From Erysipelotrichaceae bacterium (GTDB lineage: Bacteria; Bacillota_I; Bacilli_A; RFN20; CAG-449), in the NCBI GenBank assembly GCA_015059095.1, contig SVBA01000001.1, positions 62,001 to 126,000 of the forward strand: a stretch of DNA of 64,000 nucleotides, given 5' to 3'. Within the stretch, counting starts at the first letter, position 1; every line of letters starts with the position of its first letter. A model generated the notes under the pieces. It did not search any database. It was given only the letters and a program-made list of their open reading frames with translations, and was not told the DNA's origin. Below, in pieces: positions 19,644-30,663 of this stretch. The translations under genes were made by a program, and so were the position numbers.

Positions 19644-21623
19644 CTATGCTTGTAAGTCTAAGTTTTTAACAAACTTAGCATTTTCTCTAATGTATTCTTT
19701 TCTTGGATCAACATTATCTCCCATTAAATCAGAGAAAATTTTATCTGCTTCCATAGCATCTTCCATACTTACTCTAATCATCTTACGTTTTGTTGGATCC
19801 ATAGTTGTTTCCCATAATTGATGGAAATCCATTTCCCCTAAACCTTTATAACGTTGGATTGATAAACGTTTAGCAGCTTCTGGTCCTAATTTTTTCTTTA
19901 ATACTTCTAATTGTTCATCGTTATAACAATAGTAGTCTTTTTTACCTCTACTTGCTTTATATAAAGGAGGTTGAGCGATATATACGTAACCTTGTTCTAA
20001 TAAAGGTTTCATAAATCTAAAGAAGAATGTTAATAATAAAATTCTAATATGCGCACCATCTACGTCAGCATCGGTCATAATTACAACTTTATGATATCTA
20101 ATCTTGCTTGCATCAAAATTATCTTGAACACCACCACCAATAGCTTTAATTAAACTACCAACTTCTGCGTTATCATAAATCCTTCTCATTTGTGCTTTTT
20201 CTACATTTAAGATTTTACCTCTTAGAGGTAAAATTGCTTGTGTTCTTCTGTCTCTGCCTTGTTTAGCGGAACCGCCAGCAGAGTCACCTTCTACGATGTA
20301 TAATTCACATTCTGTTGGATCTGTTGAAGAACAGTCTGCTAATTTACCTGGTAAAGAAGCAAGTTCCATACCTGGATCTTTTCTTACTGCTTCTCTTGCC
20401 ATTTGCGCTTTTTGTCTAGCTTTAGCAGCAATATTAACTTTATCCATGATTAATTTTGCTACTTTAGGATTTTCTTGTAAGAATCTTTCAAAAGCGTTAC
20501 CAAATACTTCAGAAACAATACCTTTTACTTCGTAGTTACCTAATCTACCTTTTGTTTGACCTTCATATTGAGGATCTTTATGTTTGATTGAGATAATTGC
20601 AGTTAATCCTTCTCTACAGTCATCTTGTTTAAATCCTTCTTCTTTTTCTTTTAAAACTTTATTGTCTCTAGCATATTTATTGATAACTCTTTGAAGTGCC
20701 ATTCTAAAACCTTCTTCATGAGTACCATGGTCTGTAGTAGAAATATTATTACAGAAAGAATAAATATTTGGAGTATATGTATCGTTATATTGCATTGCAA
20801 CTTCAACATAAACATCATCTAATTTACCTTCTGCATAGATAACTTCTTCACTCATCGCTGTCTTACTAGAATTTAAGTATTTAATGTATTCTTTAATACC
20901 ACCTTTATAGTGGAATGTTTCACTTACATGATTTTCAACATTTTCATCCCTTAAATCAGAAACGATAATTCTAACACCTTTATTTAAAAAAGCCATTTGT
21001 CTTATACGATTTCTAATTGTTTCGTATTTAAACACAGTTGTTTCTTTAAAGATTGTTCCATCTGGTTTAAATTCTACAATTGTTCCACTATCTTCACAAT
21101 CGCCGACTCTATTACAAGGCATTACAGTATGTCCACCATTTTCAAATCTAATTTTATAGATTCCACCTTCTTTATGAACTTCTACTGTTAACCAAGAAGA
21201 CAATGCATTAACTACCGAAGCACCAACACCATGAAGACCACCAGAAACTTTATAACCGCCACCTTCACCGAATTTACCTCCGGCATGTAATTTAGTATAA
21301 ACTGTCTCTAGTGCAGAAACGCCTGTTTTATCTACAATACCTACTGGAATACCACGTCCATTATCAGTAACTCTAATAACATTATCTGGTAAAATTGAAA
21401 CAGTAATAGTATCACAATAACCTGCTAACGCTTCATCAATCGCGTTGTCAACAATTTCCCAAACGCAATGATGTAAACCATTTTCTGAAGTAGTACCAAT
21501 GTACATACCTGGTCTTTTTCTTACCGCTTCTAGACCTTCTAAAACTTGAATATTCTTTTCAGTATAATTCTCATCAGCTTTGTCTTCTTCTGGAATGTAG
21601 ACTTCTTTTTCTAATTCTGCCAT
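19644..21623 (-). CDS. gyrB: DNA gyrase subunit B
   Basis: [28 protein letters not shown]; start at MAELEKE. Confidence 0.98.
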   Translation of the reverse strand: MAELEKEVYIPEEDKADENYTEKNIQVLEGLEAVRKRPGMYIGTTSENGLHHCVWEIVDNAIDEALAGYCDTITVSILPDNVIRVTDNGRGIPVGIVDKTGVSALETVYTKLHAGGKFGEGGGYKVSGGLHGVGASVVNALSSWLTVEVHKEGGIYKIRFENGGHTVMPCNRVGDCEDSGTIVEFKPDGTIFKETTVFKYETIRNRIRQMAFLNKGVRIIVSDLRDENVENHVSETFHYKGGIKEYIKYLNSSKTAMSEEVIYAEGKLDDVYVEVAMQYNDTYTPNIYSFCNNISTTDHGTHEEGFRMALQRVINKYARDNKVLKEKEEGFKQDDCREGLTAIISIKHKDPQYEGQTKGRLGNYEVKGIVSEVFGNAFERFLQENPKVAKLIMDKVNIAAKARQKAQMAREAVRKDPGMELASLPGKLADCSSTDPTECELYIVEGDSAGGSAKQGRDRRTQAILPLRGKILNVEKAQMRRIYDNAEVGSLIKAIGGGVQDNFDASKIRYHKVVIMTDADVDGAHIRILLLTFFFRFMKPLLEQGYVYIAQPPLYKASRGKKDYYCYNDEQLEVLKKKLGPEAAKRLSIQRYKGLGEMDFHQLWETTMDPTKRKMIRVSMEDAMEADKIFSDLMGDNVDPRKEYIRENAKFVKNLDLQA

Positions 21624-21625
21624 AT

Positions 21626-22711
21626 TTAGTTCCTCCTTATAACTGAGTCTTTTGTTACAACATAAGTTGAACAATCTTTGAAATAATAATCTTCTTTAGC
21701 ACAAGTGATGAACACTTGTTCGATTTTTGTTAATTCTTCAATTAACTTTTGTTGATGTTTTACATCTAATTCAGATAAAACATCATCTAATATCACGATT
21801 GGTTCTTCGTTTAATTCTCTTTTTAAAATTTCTAAGATTGAAAGTTTAAGAGATAAGGCTCCTAATCTATTTTGTCCTTGTGAGCCATAGACTCCAATTT
21901 CACGCCCGTTTAAAAGCATAATTAGGTTGTCGTGATGAATTCCTCTCGAAGTTGATTTTCGTCTTAAATCCGTCTCAAATTCTTCTTCGTAGATTTCTAA
22001 TAATCTTTCTTTAAATCTTCCATAATCTTGCAAATTACTATATACAGTTTCATATATAAGACTTACATAATTATTTCCTTGATCAAGATTTTGGAATTTA
22101 TCATTGATTAGTAAATTCAATTTTCTAACCATTTCCTTACGGTGAGTAATAATACGATACTGAACTTCAATCATTTGTTCGTCAATTACAGAAATATAGT
22201 TCCTATCTACATTTTCTTCTTTTAACAAGGTATTCCTTTCTTTTAAAAGTTTTTTATAAAGAGATAAGTCTTTTAGATATTCTTTATTTAAAAACGAAAT
22301 ATTTAAATCTAGGAATCTTCTTCTATTAGAAGGATTATCTTTAAAGAAACTTACATCTTCTGGAACAAATAATACATCGACTAATTTACCATTTAATTCT
22401 GTTAATTTCTTAAGTTCTATATCGTTATATAAAAATCTTTTTCCTGCATTAGAAATTACACATTTAATATTTTTCTTTTCTTTTCTAAAAAAATCCAATT
22501 CTACTTTAGCAAATTCTTCTTCGAATCTTATCATTTCTAGTTCATCGTTTGTTTTAAACGACTTACCGATTGTTAAGAAATCAATCGCTTCTACCAAATT
22601 AGTTTTTCCTACTCCATTATCTCCAACAATAATGTTTACACCTTTAGAAAATTCAATTTCTGTTTCTTTGTAATTCCTAAAATTTACTAACTTTAATTTA
22701 TTAATTTTCAT
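21626..22711 (-). CDS. recF: DNA replication and repair protein RecF
   Basis: [46 protein letters not shown] signature GSQGQNR. Confidence 0.97.
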   Translation of the reverse strand: MKINKLKLVNFRNYKETEIEFSKGVNIIVGDNGVGKTNLVEAIDFLTIGKSFKTNDELEMIRFEEEFAKVELDFFRKEKKNIKCVISNAGKRFLYNDIELKKLTELNGKLVDVLFVPEDVSFFKDNPSNRRRFLDLNISFLNKEYLKDLSLYKKLLKERNTLLKEENVDRNYISVIDEQMIEVQYRIITHRKEMVRKLNLLINDKFQNLDQGNNYVSLIYETVYSNLQDYGRFKERLLEIYEEEFETDLRRKSTSRGIHHDNLIMLLNGREIGVYGSQGQNRLGALSLKLSILEILKRELNEEPIVILDDVLSELDVKHQQKLIEELTKIEQVFITCAKEDYYFKDCSTYVVTKDSVIRRN

Positions 22712-22916
22712 TTTCGATAATAAACTCTTTACTTTCTACAACAATTTTGTCACCATTTCTTAATTTTCTACCTCTTCTTACATCTAATTCTCCATTGATG
22801 TAAACTTCATTGAAAGCTAGATAAGTCTTAGCTTCTCCTCCACTTTGAATGATATCGGCAATCTTTAAGAATTGGCCCAATGTGATGTATTCTGTTACAA
22901 TTTTAATCTTTTTCAT
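22701..22916 (-). CDS. yaaA: S4-domain RNA-binding protein YaaA
   Basis: TEYITLGQFLKIADIIQSGGEAKTYLAFNEVYINGELDVRRGRKLRNGD between dnaN and recF. Confidence 0.92.
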   Translation of the reverse strand: MKKIKIVTEYITLGQFLKIADIIQSGGEAKTYLAFNEVYINGELDVRRGRKLRNGDKIVVESKEFIIENEN

Positions 22917-23010
22917 TCTCTCACCATCAAAAACACGTGTATAAGCACGTTACAAGCCAATTATAACATATTTATATTATTAATATAAATAGTTATTTTA
23001 CAAAAAATAA

Positions 23011-23033
23011 AAAAGAGCCTCCTCATAGAGGAG
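23011..23033 (-). terminator. Terminator after dnaN
   Basis: Minus strand CTCCTC-TAT-GAGGAG-GCTCTTTTTT. Confidence 0.65.
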
Positions 23034-23049
23034 ACCCCGGGTGTGAATC

Positions 23050-24168
23050 CTAGTAATACGATCTAACTGGAGTGATAATTTGAACGATTGATTCATCTTC
23101 ACTTGAAGTTACTCTAAATGCATTCATTTCACCTGCAAAAGATAAAATAACATCTTCAGATTGTGCAGCTTTAATCGCATCACTTACATAATCTACATTG
23201 AATGAGATATCAAATCTTCCACCTTCATATTGATATAATTCAATCTTTTCATTAGCAGAACCGATTTGTTCACTCTTAGAAGAAACTTCTACACCATTAT
23301 CAGATAAAGATAATTTAACAATTTTTTCTCTTTCTACTGCTAATAAAGAAACACGTTGCATTGCATCAATAAATTTTGATCCGTTAACTTTTAATACAAA
23401 AGGATAATTGTTTGGAATCATTCTAGAAGTTTTTGGGAAATCACCATTAATTAATCTAGAATAAACAACAGTGTTACCAAATTGGAATACCACTTTATTA
23501 CTTGTAATATTTAAAGTTACATCATCATTTTCGATTAATTTTGAAACTTCTGTCAATGCTTTAACTGGGATGTTTGCTTCAAACGGATTAGAAGAAACTT
23601 CAAAACTCTTCTTTGCTAATCTATAACTATCTGTTGCAACAAATTCTGCTTTCTTTCCGTCTGATTTAGCATTTACTGCAGTTAAAATTGGTCTAACTTC
23701 TTTAGTTGAAGCTGCAAAAGCTGTTTGAACAACAATCTTTTTATAATCTTCTGCTTTAAATCCTACTTTAACGCCAGAAATTGATAAATCTAAATCTGGA
23801 TATTCTTCTGCTTTCATAGAATTTAATTGGAAATGTGATTTATTATCTGAAATTTGAACAATTACATCATCAATGATATCTAATTCAACTACATCACTAT
23901 CTAATCTTCTAATAATTTCTAATAAATATTTAGCAGATATTAAAGTTGATCCACATTCGTAATCAGAAATTAACACTTTATCATTTTCAATAATTGGTAA
24001 AGTTGATTTAATTGTTAAATCATTGTCGCTACCTAATACTGTTAATCCTAAATCGTTCATTTCTAATTTAAAGTTTAAAAAAGCTGGTGTAGGTGACTTA
24101 GGTCCAATAGCAACGTTTACGGTTGTTAATAATTTATAGAATTTGCTACGATCGATTGAAAATTTCAT
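23050..24168 (-). CDS. dnaN: DNA polymerase III beta sliding clamp
   Basis: MKFSIDRSKFYKLLTTVNVAIGPKSPTPAFLNFK; dnaA-dnaN synteny. Confidence 0.97.
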   Translation of the reverse strand: MKFSIDRSKFYKLLTTVNVAIGPKSPTPAFLNFKLEMNDLGLTVLGSDNDLTIKSTLPIIENDKVLISDYECGSTLISAKYLLEIIRRLDSDVVELDIIDDVIVQISDNKSHFQLNSMKAEEYPDLDLSISGVKVGFKAEDYKKIVVQTAFAASTKEVRPILTAVNAKSDGKKAEFVATDSYRLAKKSFEVSSNPFEANIPVKALTEVSKLIENDDVTLNITSNKVVFQFGNTVVYSRLINGDFPKTSRMIPNNYPFVLKVNGSKFIDAMQRVSLLAVEREKIVKLSLSDNGVEVSSKSEQIGSANEKIELYQYEGGRFDISFNVDYVSDAIKAAQSEDVILSFAGEMNAFRVTSSEDESIVQIITPVRSYY

Positions 24169-24182
24169 TTTATATATTCTCC

Positions 24183-24229
24183 TTTTATTTATATATTAAT
24201 ATTAATAATAGTTGTGGAAATGTGGATAA
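24183..24229. other. oriC component in dnaA-dnaN gap: two abutting DnaA boxes, DnaA-trio-like element and AT-rich unwinding region
   Basis: ttgtggaaa (24212-24220) and tgtggataa (24221-24229) next to TAA-TAA-TAG (24203-24211) and an AT-only stretch. Confidence 0.75.
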
Positions 24230-24293
24230 CTTCCTTCGTTTCCATAAAAATATTATATCATACTTTAATTTAAAATACTATGTATTTTAATAA

Positions 24294-25652
24294 TTATTGT
24301 AAAGATTTTTTTATTTGTGAAATCGCTGTTGATAACTGGGTATCTGTTTTCAACAAGTTTTCAACTTTTTCTACTGCTGTCATAACTGTCGAATGATCCC
24401 TTCCTCCAAATATTTTACCGATTTGAACAAATGGAGTATTTAATAAGTTTCTACATAAGTACATACAAATTTGTCTAGCTAAAGCAATTTGAGAAGTTCT
24501 TACTTTTGATTTAATTTGTTCTTCAGTTAAACGATAATAATCACCTACAGCTTCAATAATTCTTTCTTCTGTTAAAGTTTTAGATTTGTCTTTTATTGCT
24601 TTAATTCCAGAAACAGATTCCATAATAGTATCTACATCAATTTTGCTAGTGTGTTTGGAGTTGATTTTATAGAACAATAATCTATTTAAAGCCCCTTCTA
24701 ATTCTCTAACATTTCTTGAAAAATTTTCTGCTAAATAAACTAATCCATCATAGTCAAAATCGTTGATATTTAGGCTATTTGCTTCGATTTTTCTTTTTAA
24801 GATTTCAATACAAGTGTCTACATCAGGGTTTTTAATATTTACACTCAATCCCATATTGAATCTTGATACTAAACGATCATCTAAACCTTTTAATTCGTTA
24901 GGGCTTTTATCCGATGTTAATACGACTTGTTTACCGTTGCTAATTAAGAAATTAAAAACGTTGAAGAACATTTCTGCGGTTTTATTTTTTTCTGATAGGA
25001 ATTGAATATCATCAACCAATAAAACATCAACAGTTTTTAAAAAATCTTTCAAAGATTCATCTTGTTGGTTCCCTCTGACATATTTTACAAATTCATCGAT
25101 GAACGCATCTGTTGTAATATATAAGACTCTATAGAAAGGTCTTTTTTCTTTTATATGATTACCAATCGCATGTAATAAATGAGTTTTTCCTAAACCTGAT
25201 TTTGAATAAATAAATAAAGGGTTAAAACTTTCTCCTGGACTTGTTGTGATGAATAAGGAAGCTTGAACTGCTTCTTGATTTGAATTACCGACAACAAAGT
25301 TGTCGAAAGTGTATTTTGAGTTTAAACTACATGATTGGAAGAAATTATGTTTTGGTTCTTCTCCCATAGTTTGAATGCTAGATTGAATATCGTCTTGATT
25401 GATAAAAGAAATAGAATAATTTGTCTCGGTTACGTTTTTTACTGCGTTTTCAATAGAAGATAAATATCTAGAACTTAAGAATGTGTATGAAAGTTTTGAG
25501 GTTGTAAGAATAATGAATTTGTTGCCATCAATCTTATAAAGTTTTGTTGTCGCAAAAAAAGAATCAAAAACGTGACGGTCTTCAATTGTCTCTTTTAATA
25601 AACTTAAAACTGATTCCCAAATCTTTTCTTTTTGTGATAAAGAAATAGGCAT
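24294..25652 (-). CDS. dnaA: Chromosomal replication initiator protein
   Basis: SGLGKTHLLHAIGNH, DDIQFL, GGRDHSTVMTAV; start MPISLSQKEKIW. Confidence 0.98.
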   Translation of the reverse strand: MPISLSQKEKIWESVLSLLKETIEDRHVFDSFFATTKLYKIDGNKFIILTTSKLSYTFLSSRYLSSIENAVKNVTETNYSISFINQDDIQSSIQTMGEEPKHNFFQSCSLNSKYTFDNFVVGNSNQEAVQASLFITTSPGESFNPLFIYSKSGLGKTHLLHAIGNHIKEKRPFYRVLYITTDAFIDEFVKYVRGNQQDESLKDFLKTVDVLLVDDIQFLSEKNKTAEMFFNVFNFLISNGKQVVLTSDKSPNELKGLDDRLVSRFNMGLSVNIKNPDVDTCIEILKRKIEANSLNINDFDYDGLVYLAENFSRNVRELEGALNRLLFYKINSKHTSKIDVDTIMESVSGIKAIKDKSKTLTEERIIEAVGDYYRLTEEQIKSKVRTSQIALARQICMYLCRNLLNTPFVQIGKIFGGRDHSTVMTAVEKVENLLKTDTQLSTAISQIKKSLQ

Positions 25653-25735
25653 AAAATGTTCTCCTTTTAATAATACGAGAATATTATAGCATAACAATGT
25701 GTAAAAAGTATACAAGAAAAAGTAATGATTTTTAT

Positions 25736-25855
25736 TTGTCCACAGTGAAAAAGGTAGAAAAAAGCCGATTTTTGTAAAAATAAAGAGTTATCCACAATTT
25801 TTAAAAGTGGAAAACATGTTGAAAGAATAAATGGCATTGTGGAAAATGTGGATAA
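25736..25855. other. oriC component: DnaA-box cluster between dnaA and rpmH
   Basis: TTGTCCACA 25736-25744; TTATCCACA 25788-25796; TGTGGAAAA 25838-25846 abutting TGTGGATAA 25847-25855. Confidence 0.88.
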
Positions 25856-25918
25856 CTTTTTAAAATGTTAACTAAATGTTAAAAATATGGAAAATTTTTC
25901 AAAAAAGCAATTCTTTTA

Positions 25919-25948
25919 TTGACTTATTATATAAATAATATATATAAT
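25919..25948 (+). promoter_or_regulatory. Putative sigma-A promoter for rpmH
   Basis: TTGACT-N18-TATAAT upstream of rpmH. Confidence 0.6.
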
Positions 25949-25985
25949 TTTATCGCGTATAGAACGTAATCGGAGGTAAATACAA

Positions 25986-26120
25986 ATGAAAAGAACTTAT
26001 CAACCAAGTAAAAGAAAACACAAAAACACTTGTGGTTTCCGTGCAAGAATGGCAACACCTAATGGAAGAAAGGTATTAGCAAGACGCCGTTCAAAAGGTA
26101 GAAAACAACTTACTGCATAA
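25986..26120 (+). CDS. rpmH: 50S ribosomal protein L34
   Basis: [44 protein letters not shown]; below the ORF-track length cut-off. Confidence 0.97.
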   Translation: MKRTYQPSKRKHKNTCGFRARMATPNGRKVLARRRSKGRKQLTA

Positions 26121-26131
26121 GAAAAAAAACA

Positions 26132-26165
26132 AACCGTTACTTCTTTCGTAAGTAGCGGTTTTTTA
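26132..26165 (+). terminator. Terminator/attenuator-like hairpin between rpmH and rnpA
   Basis: AACCGTTACTT...AAGTAGCGGTTTTTT. Confidence 0.6.
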
Positions 26166-26185
26166 AAAGAAAGAAGGAGGTCATT

Positions 26186-26530
26186 ATGAAAGTAAAATAT
26201 CGAGTTAAGACGCATGAAGACTTCCAAGAAGTTATTAAACAAAAACAATCTGTAAGTAATAGAATATTTGTTCTCTATTACAAAAAGAATAATTTGGATC
26301 ATTCTCGAGTTGGAATATCTTCATCAAAAAAACTAGGAAATGCAGTAACTAGAAATAAAGTAAGAAGACAAATAAGAATGATGGCAAAAGAAGTTATCAA
26401 TTTTGATTACTCTATTGATTATTGTATTATTGTTAGAAAACAATATTTACAAGAAAAATTTGAAAACAATAAGAAAGAGTTGTCAATATTAATAGAAAAA
26501 GCAATTAGGAGGATAAAAAATGAAATTTAA
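26186..26530 (+). CDS. rnpA: Ribonuclease P protein component
   Basis: SRVGISSSKKLGNAVTRNKVRRQIRM motif; position after rpmH. Confidence 0.96.
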   Translation: MKVKYRVKTHEDFQEVIKQKQSVSNRIFVLYYKKNNLDHSRVGISSSKKLGNAVTRNKVRRQIRMMAKEVINFDYSIDYCIIVRKQYLQEKFENNKKELSILIEKAIRRIKNEI

Positions 26531-27881
26531 GAAAATAGCAATGTTCATTGGTTTATTCGTCGTTATGGCTGCTACACTATCTTCATGTACAAAGTCTTTC
26601 TGTACAGTAAACGATAAAGCCCAAACATTATATACTTTAGAAGAATATAGTGAAGGAAAAACATATGCAGATGGAACAAAAACAAACGAAATTATTAAAG
26701 ATGCAGAATCTAAAGGTATGTTAACTCCATCTCCAGAATTTAATGCTTTCATTGAAACAAAAATTGATGAATATGCAGATCAATTAGTTGTTTATTATTC
26801 AAAAACAGCACCATATAAAGATGAATTACATTTCTATGACTATGAATACGCAAGAGGTATTGCTTTATTCGCAGGTGGCGAAACTTTAGAAGAAAATGAA
26901 TTATGGTATAACTTTGATAAATGGGTCAAAGAAGCTCAAACTAGCACTGAAGTTGGTATTGAAAATTGTCCAGATGGTAACTATATCACATTATATAAAC
27001 AAACATTTGAAACAATTGTAGCTACTAAAACAACATGTATTTCTCCAATAACTGGTGAATACGATGGAGTTGTTATCGAAGGAAAAACATGGAAACAAGC
27101 GTTTAGTTTAGGTTTATTTGAAGGATTGTTAGTATATCCAATTTCTTGGTTAATCTATACATTAGCAACAGCATTCTCTGCTTTAGGCGGATTTGGTATT
27201 ATTTTGGCGATTTTCTTAGTAACATTAATCGTTAGAGGTGTATTAATCGCATTAACATTTAAACAAACTCTTTCTCAACAAAGAATGACAGCGTTACAAC
27301 CTGAATTAAATAAGATTCAAAATAAATATCCTAATGCTGCAACAAACCCATATGACAAACAAAGAATGGGACAAGAACAAATGGCATTATACAAAAAACA
27401 TAAAATTAATCCATTTGGTATGTTTATCGTTATGATTTTCCAATTCCCTATCTTCATTTCTGTTTGGGGTGCAATGCAAGGATCAAGTATCTTAATGGCT
27501 GGTGAATTCTTTGGATTATCTTTAGCAGCATCAACAGGTACTGCAATGATGGATTTCAAAGGACCATGGTATGTAGCATGGGTTATCTTCGTTTTAATGG
27601 CTTTAGGTCAAATCGCATCAATGAAGATTCCACAATGGTTACAAAAAAAGAAACAAGAAACACAACAAAAACTTGTTAAAAACCCATCTCTTGAACAACA
27701 ACAAAAAACAATGAATATGGTTAACAATGTAATGTTAATTATGATTATTGTTATGGGTTTCTCTTTACCAGTATCAATGTGTATTTATTGGTTTATTACA
27801 TCATTAATTTCGTTAGGACAAAGTTTCTTAACTCAAAAAATTATTTCTAATTCTTCAAAAAAGAAAGTTATTAGAAAATAA
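26520..27881 (+). CDS. yidC: Membrane protein insertase YidC/OxaA family lipoprotein
   Basis: Lipobox TLSSC; MTALQPELNKIQNKYPN; synteny. Confidence 0.95.
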   Translation: MKFKKIAMFIGLFVVMAATLSSCTKSFCTVNDKAQTLYTLEEYSEGKTYADGTKTNEIIKDAESKGMLTPSPEFNAFIETKIDEYADQLVVYYSKTAPYKDELHFYDYEYARGIALFAGGETLEENELWYNFDKWVKEAQTSTEVGIENCPDGNYITLYKQTFETIVATKTTCISPITGEYDGVVIEGKTWKQAFSLGLFEGLLVYPISWLIYTLATAFSALGGFGIILAIFLVTLIVRGVLIALTFKQTLSQQRMTALQPELNKIQNKYPNAATNPYDKQRMGQEQMALYKKHKINPFGMFIVMIFQFPIFISVWGAMQGSSILMAGEFFGLSLAASTGTAMMDFKGPWYVAWVIFVLMALGQIASMKIPQWLQKKKQETQQKLVKNPSLEQQQKTMNMVNNVMLIMIIVMGFSLPVSMCIYWFITSLISLGQSFLTQKIISNSSKKKVIRK

Positions 27882-27899
27882 TGGGAAGGAAAAGAAAAT

Positions 27900-28484
27900 A
27901 TGAAATACGTAGGAACAACATTAGAAGAAGTATTAACTAAGGCGTCTGAAGAAGAATATGTTTCAAAAGATGAATTAGTGTACGAAATATTAGTTCAAGA
28001 AGAAGGAAAAGTAGAAATTGAAGTTTATTCAATTGTTGATGTTATTGAATATTCTCAAATCTATTTAAAAGAAGCTGTAGAAGCTTTAGGAATTGAATGT
28101 AAAGTTACTCCATCAATTAAAGATGATATCATTCGTTTAAAAATTGATTCAGATCATAATCCAGTATTAATTGGTAAAAACGGAAAAACTTTACAATCAT
28201 TAAATGAATTAACTAGAATCGCTGTATCTAATCATTTCAAACATAGATATAGAATCTTAATTGATATTAATGGATATAAAGATGATAAATATGATCGTTT
28301 AGCAAAAATGAGTAGAAGAATTGCTCATGAAGTTCAAAAAACTCATGTGACAGTTACTCTTGATCCAATGCCTGCTGATGAAAGAAGAATTATCCATAAT
28401 ACATTAACAAATATGCCACATATCAAAACTGAATCTACAGGTAGTGGTAAACAAAGACAAATTCAAATTATTTATGTAGACTAA
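27900..28484 (+). CDS. jag: Jag/KhpB RNA-binding protein
   Basis: Jag N-domain, KH IGKNGKTLQSLNELTRIAVS, R3H LDPMPADERRIIHNTL. Confidence 0.94.
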   Translation: MKYVGTTLEEVLTKASEEEYVSKDELVYEILVQEEGKVEIEVYSIVDVIEYSQIYLKEAVEALGIECKVTPSIKDDIIRLKIDSDHNPVLIGKNGKTLQSLNELTRIAVSNHFKHRYRILIDINGYKDDKYDRLAKMSRRIAHEVQKTHVTVTLDPMPADERRIIHNTLTNMPHIKTESTGSGKQRQIQIIYVD

Positions 28485-28511
28485 TAAGTAGCGGAAACGC
28501 TACTTTTTCTT
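28484..28511 (+). terminator. Terminator after jag
   Basis: AAGTAGCGGAAACGCTACTTTTTCTTT. Confidence 0.8.
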
Positions 28512-28564
28512 TACTTAATTGAAAAAAAATAAGTATTAATATATACTTAACTAGAGGTGAAAAT

Positions 28565-29884
28565 ATGTTTGATTGTATCGTTTCATTAATTACTCCTCCT
28601 ATTAAAGGAGCAGTCGCGGTTATTAGAGTATCTGGAGATAGAACTCTTGAAATAGTTCAAGAGATATTTTCACGTAAAATAGAAAAGTCACATTATGTCT
28701 ATTATGGATATATATTAAACAAAGAAGAAAAAGTAGATGAAGTAATGCTTTCTTATTTTAAAGGGCCTAAATCTTTTACAGGAGAAGATGTGATTGAAAT
28801 TTCTTGTCATGGGTCAATGCTAATTGTAGATCAAGTTATTTCTATACTACTATCTAAAGGTTGTAGATTAGCAGAACGAGGAGAATTTACTTCAAGAGCA
28901 TTCTATAACGGAAGAATTGATTTAGTTCAAGCAGAGGCGGTTAACTCTTTAATAAATGCTCAAACAAATGAAGCAAAACAAATTTCAATGTTTGCGTTAA
29001 ACGGACAAACTTCTTCTCTACTTTACCCTGTTAAAGAACATCTAGCGGATATTCTTTCTTTAATTGAAGTTAATATAGATTATCCAGAGTATGAAGATGT
29101 AGAAGAAATGACTCATGAAAAAATGATTAATGAATTGGATTCTTTAATAGATACTGTATCTAATTTGATTAAAGATGGAGAAAAATCAAAGTTAATAACC
29201 GAAGGAATTAATGTTAGTATTGTCGGTAGACCAAACGTTGGAAAATCATCTTTATTGAACGCATTAGTAAAAAAAGAAAAAGCAATTGTAACTTCAATTC
29301 CAGGAACAACTAGAGATATAGTTGAAGGACAAATAAATGTTAATGGATTAATTATTAATTTATTAGATACAGCAGGTATTAGGGAAGCTTCTGATGAAGT
29401 AGAAAGAATTGGAATAGAAAGATCTAAAGAATCAATTGAAAAAGCAGATTTAGTTATCTTGGTATTAGAAGCAGATAAATTATTAGAAGAAGACCAAGAA
29501 TTATTAGAATATACTAAAAATAAGCAAAGAATTATTGTTTATAATAAAATAGATATGGTTGAAGAAAGAAAAGAAGATAGAATCTATATTTCTGCGAAAA
29601 ACCATGATATTAAACCACTTGAAGAAGAGATATCTAAGATGTTTTCTTTAGATAAATTAAATGCATTAACTCCATCTCTATCTTCTTCTAGAGAAATCGG
29701 TCTTTTAAATAAAGCAAAAGAAGGATTAATTACTGCTAAAGAAGAAGCGTTAATGGGGATTAGTTTAGATTTAATTAGTGTTAATGTAAAAATGGCATAT
29801 GATTCAATTAAAAGTATTTTAGGAGAAGAGATTAAAACAGATTTATCAGAGGAAATCTTCTCTAGGTTTTGTGTAGGTAAATAA
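28565..29884 (+). CDS. mnmE: tRNA uridine-5-carboxymethylaminomethyl GTPase
   Basis: GRPNVGKSSLLNAL, C-terminal FCVGK. Confidence 0.97.
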   Translation: MFDCIVSLITPPIKGAVAVIRVSGDRTLEIVQEIFSRKIEKSHYVYYGYILNKEEKVDEVMLSYFKGPKSFTGEDVIEISCHGSMLIVDQVISILLSKGCRLAERGEFTSRAFYNGRIDLVQAEAVNSLINAQTNEAKQISMFALNGQTSSLLYPVKEHLADILSLIEVNIDYPEYEDVEEMTHEKMINELDSLIDTVSNLIKDGEKSKLITEGINVSIVGRPNVGKSSLLNALVKKEKAIVTSIPGTTRDIVEGQINVNGLIINLLDTAGIREASDEVERIGIERSKESIEKADLVILVLEADKLLEEDQELLEYTKNKQRIIVYNKIDMVEERKEDRIYISAKNHDIKPLEEEISKMFSLDKLNALTPSLSSSREIGLLNKAKEGLITAKEEALMGISLDLISVNVKMAYDSIKSILGEEIKTDLSEEIFSRFCVGK

Positions 29885-29885
29885 T

Positions 29886-30662
29886 ATGATTTTTGATACG
29901 CATTGTCATGTATATGATGAAAAATATGTAGAAGGGGAAATAGAAGTAATAAAGAAATCTATTCAAGAAGGAGTAGGTCTTTTTATGGTTCCTGGAGACA
30001 ATATAATTAATTCAAAAAAAGCGATTGAGTTAGCTTCTCTTTTTCCTGAAGTATATTGTGCGATTGGTGTTCATCCTAGCGATGTAGAATCTTTAGATAT
30101 AGAAGAAGTTATTTCTCAATTGAAAGAACTATATAAAACATCAAATAAAATAAAGGCTATTGGAGAAATAGGATTAGATAAATATTGGGTAAAAGACGAA
30201 AAAATAATAGCTAAACAAAAAGAGTTTTTTATTAGACAAATAGAATTAGCGAACGAATTAAAATTACCAATTATCATTCATGATAGAGATGCACACGAAG
30301 ACACATTAAAAATATTAAAAGAACATCCTCCACTTTATGGTGGTGTTATGCATTGCTTCTCTGGGAGTGTAGAATATCTCAAAGAGATATTATCTTTAGG
30401 ATTATATATAGGATTAGATGGTCCGGTCACTTATAAAAATGCAATTACTCCAAAAGAAGTTGCAAAAGTTGTACCTTTAGATAGATTGTTAGTAGAAACG
30501 GATTCCCCTTATTTAACTCCAGTACCATTTAGAGGAAAAATTAATTACCCTCACTATGTAAAAAATGTAATTGAAGAAATATGTCGAATTAAGTCGATTA
30601 ATTCACGTGAAATAGAAAATACAACATGTGAAAATGGAAAGAAATTATTTAGGATAGAATAG
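29886..30662 (+). CDS. tatD: TatD family hydrolase
   Basis: FDTHCHVYDEKY, VETDSPYLTPVPFRGKIN. Confidence 0.94.
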   Translation: MIFDTHCHVYDEKYVEGEIEVIKKSIQEGVGLFMVPGDNIINSKKAIELASLFPEVYCAIGVHPSDVESLDIEEVISQLKELYKTSNKIKAIGEIGLDKYWVKDEKIIAKQKEFFIRQIELANELKLPIIIHDRDAHEDTLKILKEHPPLYGGVMHCFSGSVEYLKEILSLGLYIGLDGPVTYKNAITPKEVAKVVPLDRLLVETDSPYLTPVPFRGKINYPHYVKNVIEEICRIKSINSREIENTTCENGKKLFRIE

Positions 30663-30663
30663 T

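Noticed and set aside
26000-26302. Minus-strand 100-aa ORF
   Set aside because: Antisense to rpmH and rnpA, both unmistakable
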